Source: JBPESN01 sp051710625
GTDB lineage: Bacteria; Pseudomonadota; Gammaproteobacteria; Enterobacterales; Enterobacteriaceae
Direction: 5' to 3'
NCBI RefSeq assembly: GCF_051710625.1
Contig: NZ_JBPESN010000003.1
Coordinates: 1-64,000 of the forward strand
Length of the DNA: 64,000 bases
Shown piece by piece: positions 27,375 through 39,027 of this stretch. Below the pieces are notes generated by a model, which made no database searches, had not been told where the DNA came from, and saw nothing but the letters and a program-made list of their open reading frames with translations. Every line of letters starts with the position of its first letter. Position 1 is the stretch's first letter. A program made the position numbers and the translations under genes.

Positions 27375-28438
27375 CGGCAAAGACAAGGCGGTTGATGGTG
27401 ACCGCGGGCGGTACCGGCGGACATGTGTTTCCGGGGCTGGCGGTCGCGCATCACCTGATGGCGCAGGGCTGGCAGGTTCGCTGGCTCGGCACCGCCGATC
27501 GTATGGAGGCCGATCTCGTGCCGCAGCACGGCATTGATATCGATTTTATCCGCATTAGCGGCCTGCGCGGCAAGGGATTGAAAGCGCAACTGCTGGCGCC
27601 GGTGCGCATTTGGCGCGCGCTGCTGCAGGCGCGGCGAATTATGCGCGCGTGGCGGCCGGATGTGGTACTGGGCATGGGCGGTTATGTCTCCGGACCCGGC
27701 GGCCTGGCGGCCTGGAGCTGCGGCATTCCGGTGGTCCTGCACGAGCAGAACGGTATCGCCGGCGTGAGCAACCGCGGCCTGGCGAAAATTGCCCGCAAAG
27801 TGCTGCAGGCGTTTCCCGGCGCCATCCCCCATGCCGATGTGGTGGGGAATCCGGTACGCGATGCGGTGCTGGCACTACCGGCGCCCGACGCGCGCTTTCG
27901 CGATCGCACAGGCCCGATTCGGGTACTGATTATCGGCGGCAGCCAGGGCGCGCGGGTTCTCAATCAGACCATGCCGGCGGTCGCCGCCCGGTTGGCGGGC
28001 ACCTTGACGCTGTGGCATCAGGTAGGGAAAGGGGCGCTGGAGGAGGTTAATCGGGCCTACGCGGCGAACGGCGAGACGCAGCACAAGGTGGTGGAATTTA
28101 TCGACGATATGGCCGCCGCCTACGCCTGGGCAGATGTCGTGGTCTGCCGCGCCGGGGCGCTGACGGTGAGCGAAATCGCCGCCACCGGTCTGCCGGCCCT
28201 GTTTGTGCCTTTTATGCACAAAGATCGTCAGCAGTACTGGAACGCGCGGCCGCTGGAGCAGGCTGGCGCGGCGAAAATTATTGAGCAGCCGGCCTTTAGC
28301 GTTGAGCGGGTCAGCGACGTACTGACCGGCTGGGATCGGCCGACATTGCTGATTATGGCGCAACGCGCCCGGGCGGCGGCTATACCCGATGCAACGGAGC
28401 GCGTGGCGCGGGAAGTGGCGGCCGCGGTGCGCGCCTGA
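27371..28438 (+). CDS. murG: UDP-GlcNAc transferase MurG (355 aa)
   Basis: The GTG at 27371 overlaps the ftsW stop. The glycine-rich N-terminal loop (RLMVTAGGTGGHVFPGLAVA), VLGMGGYVSGPGGLAAW and the UDP-GlcNAc site VVCRAGALTVSEIAATGLPA are conserved. It adds GlcNAc to lipid I to form lipid II at the inner face of the membrane. Length equals E. coli MurG. A 71-bp spacer follows before murC. Confidence 0.95.
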   Translation: MTAKTRRLMVTAGGTGGHVFPGLAVAHHLMAQGWQVRWLGTADRMEADLVPQHGIDIDFIRISGLRGKGLKAQLLAPVRIWRALLQARRIMRAWRPDVVLGMGGYVSGPGGLAAWSCGIPVVLHEQNGIAGVSNRGLAKIARKVLQAFPGAIPHADVVGNPVRDAVLALPAPDARFRDRTGPIRVLIIGGSQGARVLNQTMPAVAARLAGTLTLWHQVGKGALEEVNRAYAANGETQHKVVEFIDDMAAAYAWADVVVCRAGALTVSEIAATGLPALFVPFMHKDRQQYWNARPLEQAGAAKIIEQPAFSVERVSDVLTGWDRPTLLIMAQRARAAAIPDATERVAREVAAAVRA

Positions 28439-28509
28439 GCGTGCGCCGACAACACCAGACGGGCCGGGTGTGCCGTCTTGAGCGTTTTTTTGATTTAAGC
28501 GATGACACT

Positions 28510-29976
28510 GTGAATACACAACAACTGGCTAAACTGCGAACTTTTGTCCCCGAGATGCGCCGCGTCAGGCAAATCCATTTTGTCGGCATCGGCGGTGCCG
28601 GCATGGGCGGTATCGCGGAAGTGCTGGCGAACGAGGGCTATCAAATCAGCGGCTCCGATCTGGCGCCGAACGCGGTCACGCAGCAACTGACGGACCTGGG
28701 TGCGCAAATTTATTTCAACCACCGCCCGAAGAATATCAGCGATGCCAGCGTGGTGGTGGTGTCGAGCGCCATCGCGGCTGATAACCCAGAAATTGTGGCG
28801 GCCAAAGAGGCGCGTATTCCCGTCATTCAGCGCGCGGAAATGCTGGCGGAGCTGATGCGTTTTCGTCACGGCATCGCTATTGCCGGTACGCACGGTAAAA
28901 CCACCACCACCGCGATGGTGGCCAGTATTTATGCCGAGGCCGGCCTGGATCCGACCTTTGTGAACGGCGGACTGGTGAAAGCCGCCGGCGTGCACGCCCG
29001 TCTGGGCTGCAGTCGCTACCTGATTGCCGAGGCCGACGAAAGCGACGCCTCCTTCCTGCATTTGCAGCCGATGGTGGCGATTATCACCAACATCGAAGCC
29101 GACCATATGGATACCTATCAGGGCGACTTTGAAAATCTTAAGCAGACGTTTATCAACTTTCTGCACAATTTGCCGTTTTACGGCCGTGCGGTGATGTGTA
29201 TCGACGATCCGGTGATCCGCGAACTGCTGCCCCGCGTCGGGCGGCAAATCACCACTTATGGCTTCAGCGACGATGCCGATTTACGTATCACCGATTACCG
29301 CCAGGACGGTGCGCGCGGCAGCTTTACCCTCACCCGGCAGGAAAAGGCCGATTTACGTGTGGAACTCAACGCACCGGGTCGCCACAACGCGCTGAATGGG
29401 GTGGCGGCGATTGCGGTGGCAACCGAAGAAGGCATCAGCGATGAGAGCATTTTGCAGGCGATGCTGCAATTTCAGGGCACTGGCCGCCGCTTCGATGATT
29501 TGGGCCATTATGATTTGGCCAACGTCAACGGCAAAACGGGCGAAGTCATGCTGGTGGACGATTACGGCCATCACCCGACCGAGGTGGACGCCACGATTAA
29601 AGCGGCGCGTGCCGGCTGGCCGGATAAGCGGCTGGTGATGGTGTTTCAGCCGCACCGCTATACGCGTACGCGGGACCTGTACGACGATTTCGCCAACGTC
29701 CTCTCCGGCGTGGATGTCCTGCTGATGCTGGACGTTTATCCCGCCGGCGAAGCGCCGATCCCCGGCGCCGACAGCCGCTCTTTGTGCCGCACTATTCGCG
29801 GCCGCGGCAAGGTAAATCCGATTCTGGTGCCGGATATGGAGGCGCTGCCCGCGACGCTGGCGCAGACGCTGCAAGACAACGATTTGGTGCTGATGCAGGG
29901 CGCCGGTACGGTGGGCAAAATCGCCCGTAAACTGGCTGACAGCAGGCCGCAGCCGGGCGAGGTACGTCATGGTTAA
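28510..29976 (+). CDS. murC: UDP-MurNAc:L-Ala ligase MurC (488 aa)
   Basis: The GTG at 28510 is chosen because VNTQQLAKLRTFVPEMRRVR aligns with the E. coli N-terminus; the frame is open further upstream without homology. Motifs include FVGIGGAGMGGIAEVL, the ATP loop AGTHGKTTTTAMV and the NIEADHMDTYQG region. It adds the first L-alanine to UDP-MurNAc. The last few residues (PGEVRHG) overlap the ftsQ start, where ddlB would normally follow. Confidence 0.95.
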   Translation: MNTQQLAKLRTFVPEMRRVRQIHFVGIGGAGMGGIAEVLANEGYQISGSDLAPNAVTQQLTDLGAQIYFNHRPKNISDASVVVVSSAIAADNPEIVAAKEARIPVIQRAEMLAELMRFRHGIAIAGTHGKTTTTAMVASIYAEAGLDPTFVNGGLVKAAGVHARLGCSRYLIAEADESDASFLHLQPMVAIITNIEADHMDTYQGDFENLKQTFINFLHNLPFYGRAVMCIDDPVIRELLPRVGRQITTYGFSDDADLRITDYRQDGARGSFTLTRQEKADLRVELNAPGRHNALNGVAAIAVATEEGISDESILQAMLQFQGTGRRFDDLGHYDLANVNGKTGEVMLVDDYGHHPTEVDATIKAARAGWPDKRLVMVFQPHRYTRTRDLYDDFANVLSGVDVLLMLDVYPAGEAPIPGADSRSLCRTIRGRGKVNPILVPDMEALPATLAQTLQDNDLVLMQGAGTVGKIARKLADSRPQPGEVRHG

Positions 29977-30814
29977 ACGGCTTGATTTTCACCGGCATGC
30001 GCCGACGGTCGCCGCGGCGGGACGCAGCAACGGCGGCCAGCTCGCGGGTCTGATCTTCCTGCTGATGGTGCTCGGCACCATCGTCTGGGGAGGCTGGGTG
30101 GTCGGGGGCTGGATGAAAGATGCCCATCGTTTACCGCTGTCCCGGCTGGCGGTGACCGGAGAACGTCATTACACCACCAATGACAATATCCGCCAGGCAA
30201 TTCTGGCGCTGGGGGCGCCCGGCACCTTTATGATGCAGGATGTTAACGTTATTCAGCAGCAAATTGAACGCATGCCGTGGATAAAGCAGGTCAGCGTGCG
30301 TAAACAGTGGCCGGACGAATTGAAAATCCACCTGGTGGAATATGTGCCGGTGGCGCGCTGGAACGATCAACATCTGCTTGACGGCAGCGGCAAGGTATTC
30401 AGCGCGCCGGCGGAGCGTATCGGCAATCAGCCCATGCCGATGCTTTATGGCCCGGAGGGCAGCGAGCAAGACGTGCTGAGCGGCTATCGCACCATGAACG
30501 CGGTGCTAACGGCGGCCAAATTTCAGCTCAAGGCGGTCAGCATGAGCGCCCGCCATTCGTGGCAGTTGACGTTACGGGACGATACCCGGCTGGAGCTGGG
30601 CCGGGACGACAGAGCCAGGCGCCTGCAGCGCTTTATCGGGATTTATCCGGTTCTTCTCCAGCAGGCCTGGAACGATAATAAGCGCATCAGCTATGTGGAC
30701 CTGCGCTATGACTTGGGCTTGGCCGTCGGTTGGGCCGCGGCCTATATCGAACCGGAAAACAGTAATCAGCAACAGACTCAGGCACAGGCACGGGCACAGG
30801 CAGAACAACAATGA
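29969..30814 (+). CDS. ftsQ: Cell division protein FtsQ (281 aa)
   Basis: A short cytoplasmic tail precedes one membrane segment (LIFLLMVLGTIVWGGWVVGG). The periplasmic POTRA domain (LAVTGERHYTTNDNIRQAIL) and beta domain (MPWIKQVSVRKQWPDELKIH) follow. It ends in an Ala/Gln-rich tail (TQAQARAQAEQQ). FtsQ links early and late divisome proteins. The ATG overlaps murC by eight bases and the stop overlaps ftsA as ATGA. Confidence 0.95.
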   Translation: MVKRLDFHRHAPTVAAAGRSNGGQLAGLIFLLMVLGTIVWGGWVVGGWMKDAHRLPLSRLAVTGERHYTTNDNIRQAILALGAPGTFMMQDVNVIQQQIERMPWIKQVSVRKQWPDELKIHLVEYVPVARWNDQHLLDGSGKVFSAPAERIGNQPMPMLYGPEGSEQDVLSGYRTMNAVLTAAKFQLKAVSMSARHSWQLTLRDDTRLELGRDDRARRLQRFIGIYPVLLQQAWNDNKRISYVDLRYDLGLAVGWAAAYIEPENSNQQQTQAQARAQAEQQ

Positions 30815-32067
30815 TCAAGGCGCCGGCCAGAAAACTGGTAGTAGGACTGGAGATCGGCACGGCCAAGGTGGCCGCGCTGGTAGGGGAGGTGCTGCCCGAT
30901 GGTATGGTAAATATCATCGGTGTCGGCAGTTGCCCGTCGCGCGGCATGGACAAGGGTGGCGTTAACGATCTGGAATCGGTTGTGAAATGCGGCCAGCGCG
31001 CTATTGATCAGGCGGAGCTGATGGCGGACTGCCAGATCTCGTCGGTGTATCTTGCCCTGTCCGGCAAACATATCAGCTGCCAGAACGAAATCGGCATGGT
31101 GCCGATTTCCGAAGAAGAAGTGACCCAGGAAGACGTGGAGAATGTGGTGCATACCGCCAAATCGGTGCGGGTACGCGATGAGCACCGTATTTTGCACGTC
31201 ATTCCGCAGGATTATGCGATTGACTATCAGGAAGGAATAAAAAACCCGGTTGGCCTGTCCGGCGTACGCATGCAGGCCAAGGTCCACCTGATTACCTGCC
31301 ATAATGATATGGCGAAGAACATTGTCAAAGCAGTTGAACGTTGCGGGCTGAAAGTTGACCAACTTATTTTCGCCGGTTTGGCGTCAAGTTACGCGGTTCT
31401 AACCGAAGACGAACGCGAACTGGGCGTATGCGTGGTCGACATCGGCGGCGGCACCATGGACATGGCGGTGTATACCGCCGGCGCACTGCGCCATACCAAG
31501 GTGATTCCTTACGCCGGCAATGTAGTCACCAGCGACATTGCCTACGCCTTCGGCACGCCACCCACCGACGCCGAGGCGATCAAAGTCCGCCACGGCTGCG
31601 CGTTGGGCGCGGTGGTCAGCAAGGACGAGAGCGTGGAGGTACCAAGCGTCGGCGGCCGGCCGCCGCGCAGCCTGCAGCGCCAGACCCTGGCCGAGGTGAT
31701 CGAGCCGCGTTACACCGAGCTGCTGAATCTGGTCAACGACGAGATTTTGCAACTGCAGGAGCAACTGCGGGCGCAGGGAGTGAAACACCATCTGGCCGCC
31801 GGCATCGTCCTGACCGGCGGCGCGGCGCAAATCGACGGTTTGGCGGCGTGCGCCCAGCGGGTATTTCATACCCAGGTGCGCATCGGCCAGCCGCTGAATA
31901 TCACCGGCCTGACGGACTATGCGCAGGCGCCCTATTATTCTACCGCCGTGGGGCTGCTGCATTACGGTAAAGAGTCACATTTAAGCGGCGAAGTAGACGT
32001 GGAAAAAAGAACGTCGGTCAGCACATGGTTCAAGCGGTTCAGCGGCTGGCTGCGAAAAGAATTTTAA
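30811..32067 (+). CDS. ftsA: Cell division protein FtsA (418 aa)
   Basis: This actin-like ATPase carries phosphate loop 1 (VVGLEIGTAKVAALVGE), phosphate loop 2 (GVCVVDIGGGTMDMAVY) and the adenosine motif (GIVLTGGAAQIDGL). The C-terminal amphipathic helix (FKRFSGWLRKEF) attaches FtsZ filaments to the membrane. Length is close to E. coli FtsA (420). It lies between ftsQ and ftsZ, with 72 bases before ftsZ. Confidence 0.96.
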   Translation: MIKAPARKLVVGLEIGTAKVAALVGEVLPDGMVNIIGVGSCPSRGMDKGGVNDLESVVKCGQRAIDQAELMADCQISSVYLALSGKHISCQNEIGMVPISEEEVTQEDVENVVHTAKSVRVRDEHRILHVIPQDYAIDYQEGIKNPVGLSGVRMQAKVHLITCHNDMAKNIVKAVERCGLKVDQLIFAGLASSYAVLTEDERELGVCVVDIGGGTMDMAVYTAGALRHTKVIPYAGNVVTSDIAYAFGTPPTDAEAIKVRHGCALGAVVSKDESVEVPSVGGRPPRSLQRQTLAEVIEPRYTELLNLVNDEILQLQEQLRAQGVKHHLAAGIVLTGGAAQIDGLAACAQRVFHTQVRIGQPLNITGLTDYAQAPYYSTAVGLLHYGKESHLSGEVDVEKRTSVSTWFKRFSGWLRKEF

Positions 32068-32139
32068 CGATTTTCAAGACGGAACCCGGCTGTGCAGGCG
32101 GCCGATTCCGAAGCGACAGGCACAAAACGGAGAGAAGTT

Positions 32140-33300
32140 ATGTTTGAACCTATGGAATTAAGCAACGACGCGGTGATTAAAGTCATCGGCGTTGGCGGCG
32201 GTGGCGGCAACGCCGTCGAGCATATGGTGCGTGAGCGCATCGAAGGCGTGGACTTCTTCGCGGTGAATACCGATGCTCAGGCATTGCGTAAGACGGCGGT
32301 GGGCCAGACCATTCAAATCGGCAGCGGCATTACCAAAGGGCTGGGGGCCGGCGCCAATCCCGAAGTGGGCCGCAACTCCGCCGAAGAGGACCGCGAAGCG
32401 CTGCGGGCCGCGCTTGAAGGGGCCGATATGGTGTTCATCGCCGCCGGTATGGGCGGTGGTACCGGTACCGGCGCCGCGCCGGTTGTCGCGGAAGTCGCCA
32501 AGGATCTGGGTATTCTGACCGTGGCTGTGGTCACCAAGCCCTTTAATTTTGAAGGCAAAAAACGGATGGCGTTCGCCGAGCAGGGCATTGCTGAACTCTC
32601 CAAGCATGTCGACTCGCTTATTACCATCCCTAACGACAAGCTGCTGAAAGTCCTGGGGCGCGGTATTTCGCTGCTGGACGCGTTCGGCGCCGCTAACGAT
32701 GTATTGAAAGGCGCGGTGCAGGGTATCGCCGAGCTTATCACCCGCCCGGGGCTGATGAACGTCGACTTTGCCGACGTGCGCACCGTGATGTCGGAAATGG
32801 GCTATGCCATGATGGGCTCCGGCGTCGCCTGCGGCGAAGATCGCGCGGAAGAAGCGGCGGAAATGGCCATTTCCAGCCCGCTGTTGGAAGATATTGATCT
32901 GTCCGGCGCCCGCGGGGTTCTGGTCAACATTACCGCGGGCTTCGACCTGCGTCTGGACGAGTTTGAAACCGTGGGTAACACCATCCGCGCTTTTGCCTCC
33001 GACAACGCCACGGTGGTTATCGGTACCTCGCTGGATCCGGATATGAACGACGAACTGCGCGTTACGGTGGTCGCGACCGGCATCGGTATGGACAAACGAC
33101 CGGAAATCACGCTAGTGACCAATAAGCAGAGCAGCCAGCCGGTGACGGATAACCGCTACCGCGATCATGCCGCGGGCATGTCTTCGCTCAATCAGGAGCA
33201 GAAAACGGCGGCCAAGGCGGTCAATGAGCAAAACGCCCAGGGGAGTAAGGAACCCGACTACCTGGATATTCCGGCATTCTTGCGTAAACAGGCGGATTAA
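32140..33300 (+). CDS. ftsZ: Cell division GTPase FtsZ (386 aa)
   Basis: The protein starts MFEPMELSNDAVIKVIGVGG and contains the tubulin signature GGGTGTGAAP and the T7 loop NVDFADVRTVM with its catalytic aspartates. The C-terminal conserved peptide DYLDIPAFLRKQAD binds FtsA and ZipA. The ATG at 32140 is preceded by GGAGAGAAG. An upstream in-frame ATG (32092) adds 16 non-homologous residues and is rejected. Intact. Confidence 0.97.
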   Translation: MFEPMELSNDAVIKVIGVGGGGGNAVEHMVRERIEGVDFFAVNTDAQALRKTAVGQTIQIGSGITKGLGAGANPEVGRNSAEEDREALRAALEGADMVFIAAGMGGGTGTGAAPVVAEVAKDLGILTVAVVTKPFNFEGKKRMAFAEQGIAELSKHVDSLITIPNDKLLKVLGRGISLLDAFGAANDVLKGAVQGIAELITRPGLMNVDFADVRTVMSEMGYAMMGSGVACGEDRAEEAAEMAISSPLLEDIDLSGARGVLVNITAGFDLRLDEFETVGNTIRAFASDNATVVIGTSLDPDMNDELRVTVVATGIGMDKRPEITLVTNKQSSQPVTDNRYRDHAAGMSSLNQEQKTAAKAVNEQNAQGSKEPDYLDIPAFLRKQAD

Positions 33301-33391
33301 ACCGTGCAGTTTTGGGAAACACCGCTCTTTGTGCTAAACTGGCCCGCCCACTCTTCCCTATACTGTGTGGAGTAGGCGGCATGGTTAAACA

Positions 33392-34324
33392 TTGCGAGAG
33401 AAACAGATAATCAAACAGCGTACATTAAAACGTATCGTGCAGGCCACCGGTGTGGGGTTACATACCGGCAAAAAGGTCACACTGACACTACGCCCTGCAC
33501 CGGCAAACACCGGTGTCATCTATCGTCGAACCGATTTAAACCCGCCGGTGGATTTTCCCGCGGACGCCAAGTCGGTGCGCGACACCATGCTTTGCACCTG
33601 TCTGGTGAACGAGCACGATGTGCGTATTTCCACCGTAGAGCACCTGAACGCGGCGCTGGCGGGGTTGGGAATCGACAACATCATCGTTGAAGTGGATGCG
33701 CCTGAAATCCCGATCATGGACGGCAGCGCCAGCCCCTTCGTCTACCTGCTGCTGGATGCCGGTATTGAGGCGCTTAACAGCGCCAAAAAATTCCTGCGTC
33801 TGAAACAGGCGGTGCGCGTCGAGGATGGGGATAAATGGACCGAACTGGCGCCGTATAACGGCTTTACGCTCGATTTCACCATCGACTTCAAACATCCTGC
33901 GATTGATGCCAGCTCGCAACGTTATTTCCTGAACTTCTCCGCGGAGTCGTTCGTTCGCCAGATAAGCCGTGCGCGTACCTTTGGCTTCATGCGCGATATT
34001 GAATACCTGCAATCTCGCGGCCTGGCGCTTGGCGGCAGTTTCGACTGCGCTATCGTGGTCGATGACTACCGGGTGCTGAACGAAGACGGCCTGCGCTTTG
34101 AAGATGAGTTCGCCCGTCACAAAACGCTCGACGCCATCGGCGACCTGTTCATGTGCGGTCACAACATCATCGGCGCGTTTAGCGCCTTCAAATCTGGCCA
34201 CGCCATGAATAACAAGCTGCTGCAAGCGGTACTGGCGCGTCAGGAAGCCTGGGAACTGGTAACCTTCGAGGATGAGGCTGAACTGCCGCTGACGTTCAAA
34301 ACCCCTTCCTTCGTTATGGCCTGA
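33392..34324 (+). CDS. lpxC: UDP-3-O-acyl-GlcNAc deacetylase LpxC; canonical start reads ATA
   Basis: The body is a complete LpxC with zinc and active-site motifs TVEHLNAALAGLG, HKTLDAIGDLFMCGH and FKSGHAMNN. It catalyses the committed step of lipid A synthesis. Homology to E. coli LpxC starts at IKQRTLKRIV, so the first codon should be ATG at 33407; here it is ATA. The nearest normal in-frame start is TTG 33392, five codons upstream, but GCGAGAG is spaced for 33407. A 9-codon ORF (33381-33410) with a strong GGAG ends in a TAA overlapping the ATA. The true start is uncertain. Confidence 0.93.
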   Translation: MREKQIIKQRTLKRIVQATGVGLHTGKKVTLTLRPAPANTGVIYRRTDLNPPVDFPADAKSVRDTMLCTCLVNEHDVRISTVEHLNAALAGLGIDNIIVEVDAPEIPIMDGSASPFVYLLLDAGIEALNSAKKFLRLKQAVRVEDGDKWTELAPYNGFTLDFTIDFKHPAIDASSQRYFLNFSAESFVRQISRARTFGFMRDIEYLQSRGLALGGSFDCAIVVDDYRVLNEDGLRFEDEFARHKTLDAIGDLFMCGHNIIGAFSAFKSGHAMNNKLLQAVLARQEAWELVTFEDEAELPLTFKTPSFVMA

Positions 34325-34394
34325 ACGAGGTCGCGGTGATGCAGTGTTATTGCGGCATTCCGGCTTGTCGCCGGCAGGGTTAACTGTCTGGCGT

Positions 34395-34922
34395 CTATTT
34401 CCCGCGACTGGCGGGGTTGGCACTCTCTCCGGCCAGCTCCGCCAGTCGTTCCAGCGCGTTCTTTAATTTTCCTTCGCTGCGCGCCGCCACATGGCGAATA
34501 GAGGCCGCGCTCTGTACGCTCAAACGCCGTGGCTTTTCCCCCAGCGGCCGGCAACTTGCCCGGCCGCTGTCGTTATTTTGCGCATTCAATTCCTGTTTTC
34601 TCGCCAGGCCAGGGTTAATCCTGATGTCGATAGACGACAACGATGGTAGAATCTGCGTTCCTAACGCAGACAATAATTGAGGTTGTTCATAGCGTAACCG
34701 CATCAGCCAGCTGGCATTAGCGGTTTCCAGTACCAGCACTCCCTGGCGGACGTTGGCGACACGGCACCAGGGGCGCAGCAGTGTCGGCAACAGCGCGTTG
34801 ACCGCGCGGTTGAGCTTCAGCAGCAGGATGGCGCGCTGCTGAATCTTTGACAGGGACACGCGGCCCGTGTCGGCGGCGTCGCCAAGTAGGCTGTTGATGG
34901 GATGTGGACGACTATCGCGCAT
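34395..34922 (-). CDS. DUF721 / DciA-like protein (175 aa)
   Basis: The N-terminal half (LSKIQQRAILLLKLNRAVNA, LLPTLLRPWCRVANVRQGVL, VLETANASWLMRLRYEQPQL, LSALGTQILPSLSSIDIRIN) matches the DUF721 domain related to DciA. DciA proteins assist loading of the DnaB helicase in many bacteria. Enterobacteria with DnaC often keep a homologue at this secM-divergent position. The C-terminal half is charged and probably disordered. It is divergent from secM with a 32-bp gap. Function in this lineage is unproven. Confidence 0.7.
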   Translation of the reverse strand: MRDSRPHPINSLLGDAADTGRVSLSKIQQRAILLLKLNRAVNALLPTLLRPWCRVANVRQGVLVLETANASWLMRLRYEQPQLLSALGTQILPSLSSIDIRINPGLARKQELNAQNNDSGRASCRPLGEKPRRLSVQSAASIRHVAARSEGKLKNALERLAELAGESANPASRGK

Positions 34923-34954
34923 AACAACACTCCGGCGGAAGACATTATCGGATA

Positions 34955-35458
34955 ATGGGTATTCTAAATCGTTGGCGACAAATTGGCAGACGTTATTTCT
35001 GGCCGCATCTCCTGTTGGGGATGGTCGCGGCCGGCTTTGGCGTGTCTTTGTTGCCAGGCGGCGGTCAGGAAATGCCGCACCAGGCCGACAATCGCCCCAG
35101 TCTCAGCCGGCAAAGTGTTTTTCAGGCCGGCTTCAGCCAGCTGGCGCGGCTGAAAGATGTCCCGCGTCGCCCCACCTACGCTGTTGACTACTGGCATCAG
35201 CATGCCATACGTACCGTCATCCGTCACCTCTCCACTGCCTGGGCGCTCGTGCCGTTGCCCGAGGCCGTCGCGCCGCTGTGCGTGCAGCATCAGGTACTGC
35301 TGACCACGCTGGGTCTGTTGCTCAACCGCGAAGCGCGGCAGCCGGTGCTGGTCCGCCGGCTGCGGTCAACGGGCCACATCGCTTTCATCGATAACCGTAG
35401 CGGCATCCGTCTAACGCAGCAGCAGGGAATACGCGCCGGCCCGCGCGCCGCCGTCTGA
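34955..35458 (+). CDS. secM: SecA translational regulator SecM, arrest motif altered (167 aa)
   Basis: The signal-like N-terminus (WRQIGRRYFWPHLLLGMVAA) and the central VDYWHQHAIRTVIRHLS match SecM. In E. coli the C-terminal arrest sequence is F-x4-W-I-x4-GIRAGP. Here the end reads NRSGIRLTQQQGIRAGP: GIRAGP is kept but Phe, Trp and Ile of the motif are replaced by Asn, Arg and Leu. The Trp is essential for stalling in E. coli. SecM normally stalls its own ribosome to expose the secA ribosome-binding site when export is slow. Regulation may therefore be lost or weakened. Confidence 0.88.
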   Translation: MGILNRWRQIGRRYFWPHLLLGMVAAGFGVSLLPGGGQEMPHQADNRPSLSRQSVFQAGFSQLARLKDVPRRPTYAVDYWHQHAIRTVIRHLSTAWALVPLPEAVAPLCVQHQVLLTTLGLLLNREARQPVLVRRLRSTGHIAFIDNRSGIRLTQQQGIRAGPRAAV

Positions 35459-35535
35459 CGCTGAAGGACCGTAACTTTTCCGCAAACGACTTTTTGGCCG
35501 TCGATGGACGGTGCCGTGATGAGATGTGACTGACT

Positions 35536-35625
35536 ATGCTAGCAAAATTACTTACCAAAATTTTTGGCAGCCGTAACGATCGTACCTTGCGCCGTATGAG
35601 CAAGGCGGTGGACGCTATCAACTAG
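35536..35625 (+). other. First 29 codons of secA ending at an amber codon
   Basis: ATG 35536 starts MLAKLLTKIFGSRNDRTLRR, the normal SecA N-terminus, and runs to codon 29. Codon 30 is TAG (35623-35625), directly followed by ATG 35626 in the same frame, from which the rest of SecA is open. The peptide covers the N-terminal helix that binds membrane phospholipids and supports dimer formation. Either it is made as a separate peptide with reinitiation at 35626, or the amber is read through. Confidence 0.88.
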
Positions 35626-38244
<2,619 letters not shown>

Positions 38245-38277
38245 TGTCGGCATCTCGCGGTCAATAGTCGCACATCA

Positions 38278-38300
38278 CGCCCGGTACCCCGGGCGTTTTT
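38278..38300 (+). terminator. Intrinsic terminator after secA
   Basis: A perfect 7-bp G+C stem (38278-38284 with 38289-38295) has a 4-nt loop and is followed by five Ts. It lies 33 bases after the secA stop and before mutT. Confidence 0.85.
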
Positions 38301-38374
38301 GTGAAACCGGTTTACACTTTTTCTAGGGCGCGCGGCCTGGCTGTACAGGACAACGTGAAGGAGCGCTGACAGCT

Positions 38375-38764
38375 ATGACGATACGAACCATTGCGGTGGG
38401 CATCATTCGTAACGCCCGGCGGGAGATCTTTATCGCCCGCCGCCCGGCGGACGTGCACATGGGGGAATTTTGGGAGTTTCCAGGCGGTAAGGTGGAGCCG
38501 GGAGAGACCCCCGAGCAGGCGCTGTATCGCGAATTGCGCGAAGAGACCGACATTGACGTCGAGCGTGCCCAACTGCTGGCGACCACCCAGCATGCTTTCG
38601 CCGAGCGGCAGTTGGCGTTTTATTTCTATCTGGTGGAGCAGTGGCGCGGCACGCCCTGCGGCAACGAAGGACAGCCGGCACGCTGGTGCCCGCAGCAGGC
38701 GCTGCGTGCGGATGAGTTTCCACCGGCCAACGCGGCCATCATCCGCCAACTGACGGCGGACTAG
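38375..38764 (+). CDS. mutT: 8-oxo-dGTP diphosphatase MutT (129 aa)
   Basis: The Nudix box is complete: GGKVEPGETPEQALYRELRE followed by ETDI. EFWEFPGG precedes it as in E. coli MutT, and the length is the same. It hydrolyses 8-oxo-dGTP to prevent A:T to C:G transversions. Its own ribosome-binding site (AAGGAG) is well placed. It follows the secA terminator, so it probably has a separate promoter. Confidence 0.94.
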   Translation: MTIRTIAVGIIRNARREIFIARRPADVHMGEFWEFPGGKVEPGETPEQALYRELREETDIDVERAQLLATTQHAFAERQLAFYFYLVEQWRGTPCGNEGQPARWCPQQALRADEFPPANAAIIRQLTAD

Positions 38765-39027
38765 AAGAGCGCGTGGGGCCAGCGGGATAGCGCCGCGGTG
38801 CCGCACAGTCAGTGGCGCAACGCATAGCGCACCCAGTCGCGCGAGGGGCAAGGAGGGTGCACTCTTCGGCGTGCCGGGTTGTCGGCCGCTCATGCTAGCC
38901 GGCGGCAAGCGCATCGTACCGCTAACGGCTGACGGGGATAACCAAGGTAAGGTGGGAGTCTGGGCGCGGCATCCGGGGGAAGCGTGTCGCCTGCGGCGGC
39001 AGATACAGCGCCGCCGGTGCGGTCCTC
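38765..39027. other. Gap between convergent mutT and yacG
   Basis: No gene or strong terminator recognised in 263 bases. Short open stretches have no homology that I can see. It may hold degraded sequence. Confidence 0.4.

Noticed and set aside
35623..35625. Amber codon in secA as evidence of a recoded genetic code or pyrrolysine use
   Set aside because: Dozens of normal TAG, TGA and TAA stops are used in the window and no suppressor tRNA is visible. Reinitiation or pseudogene decay is simpler.
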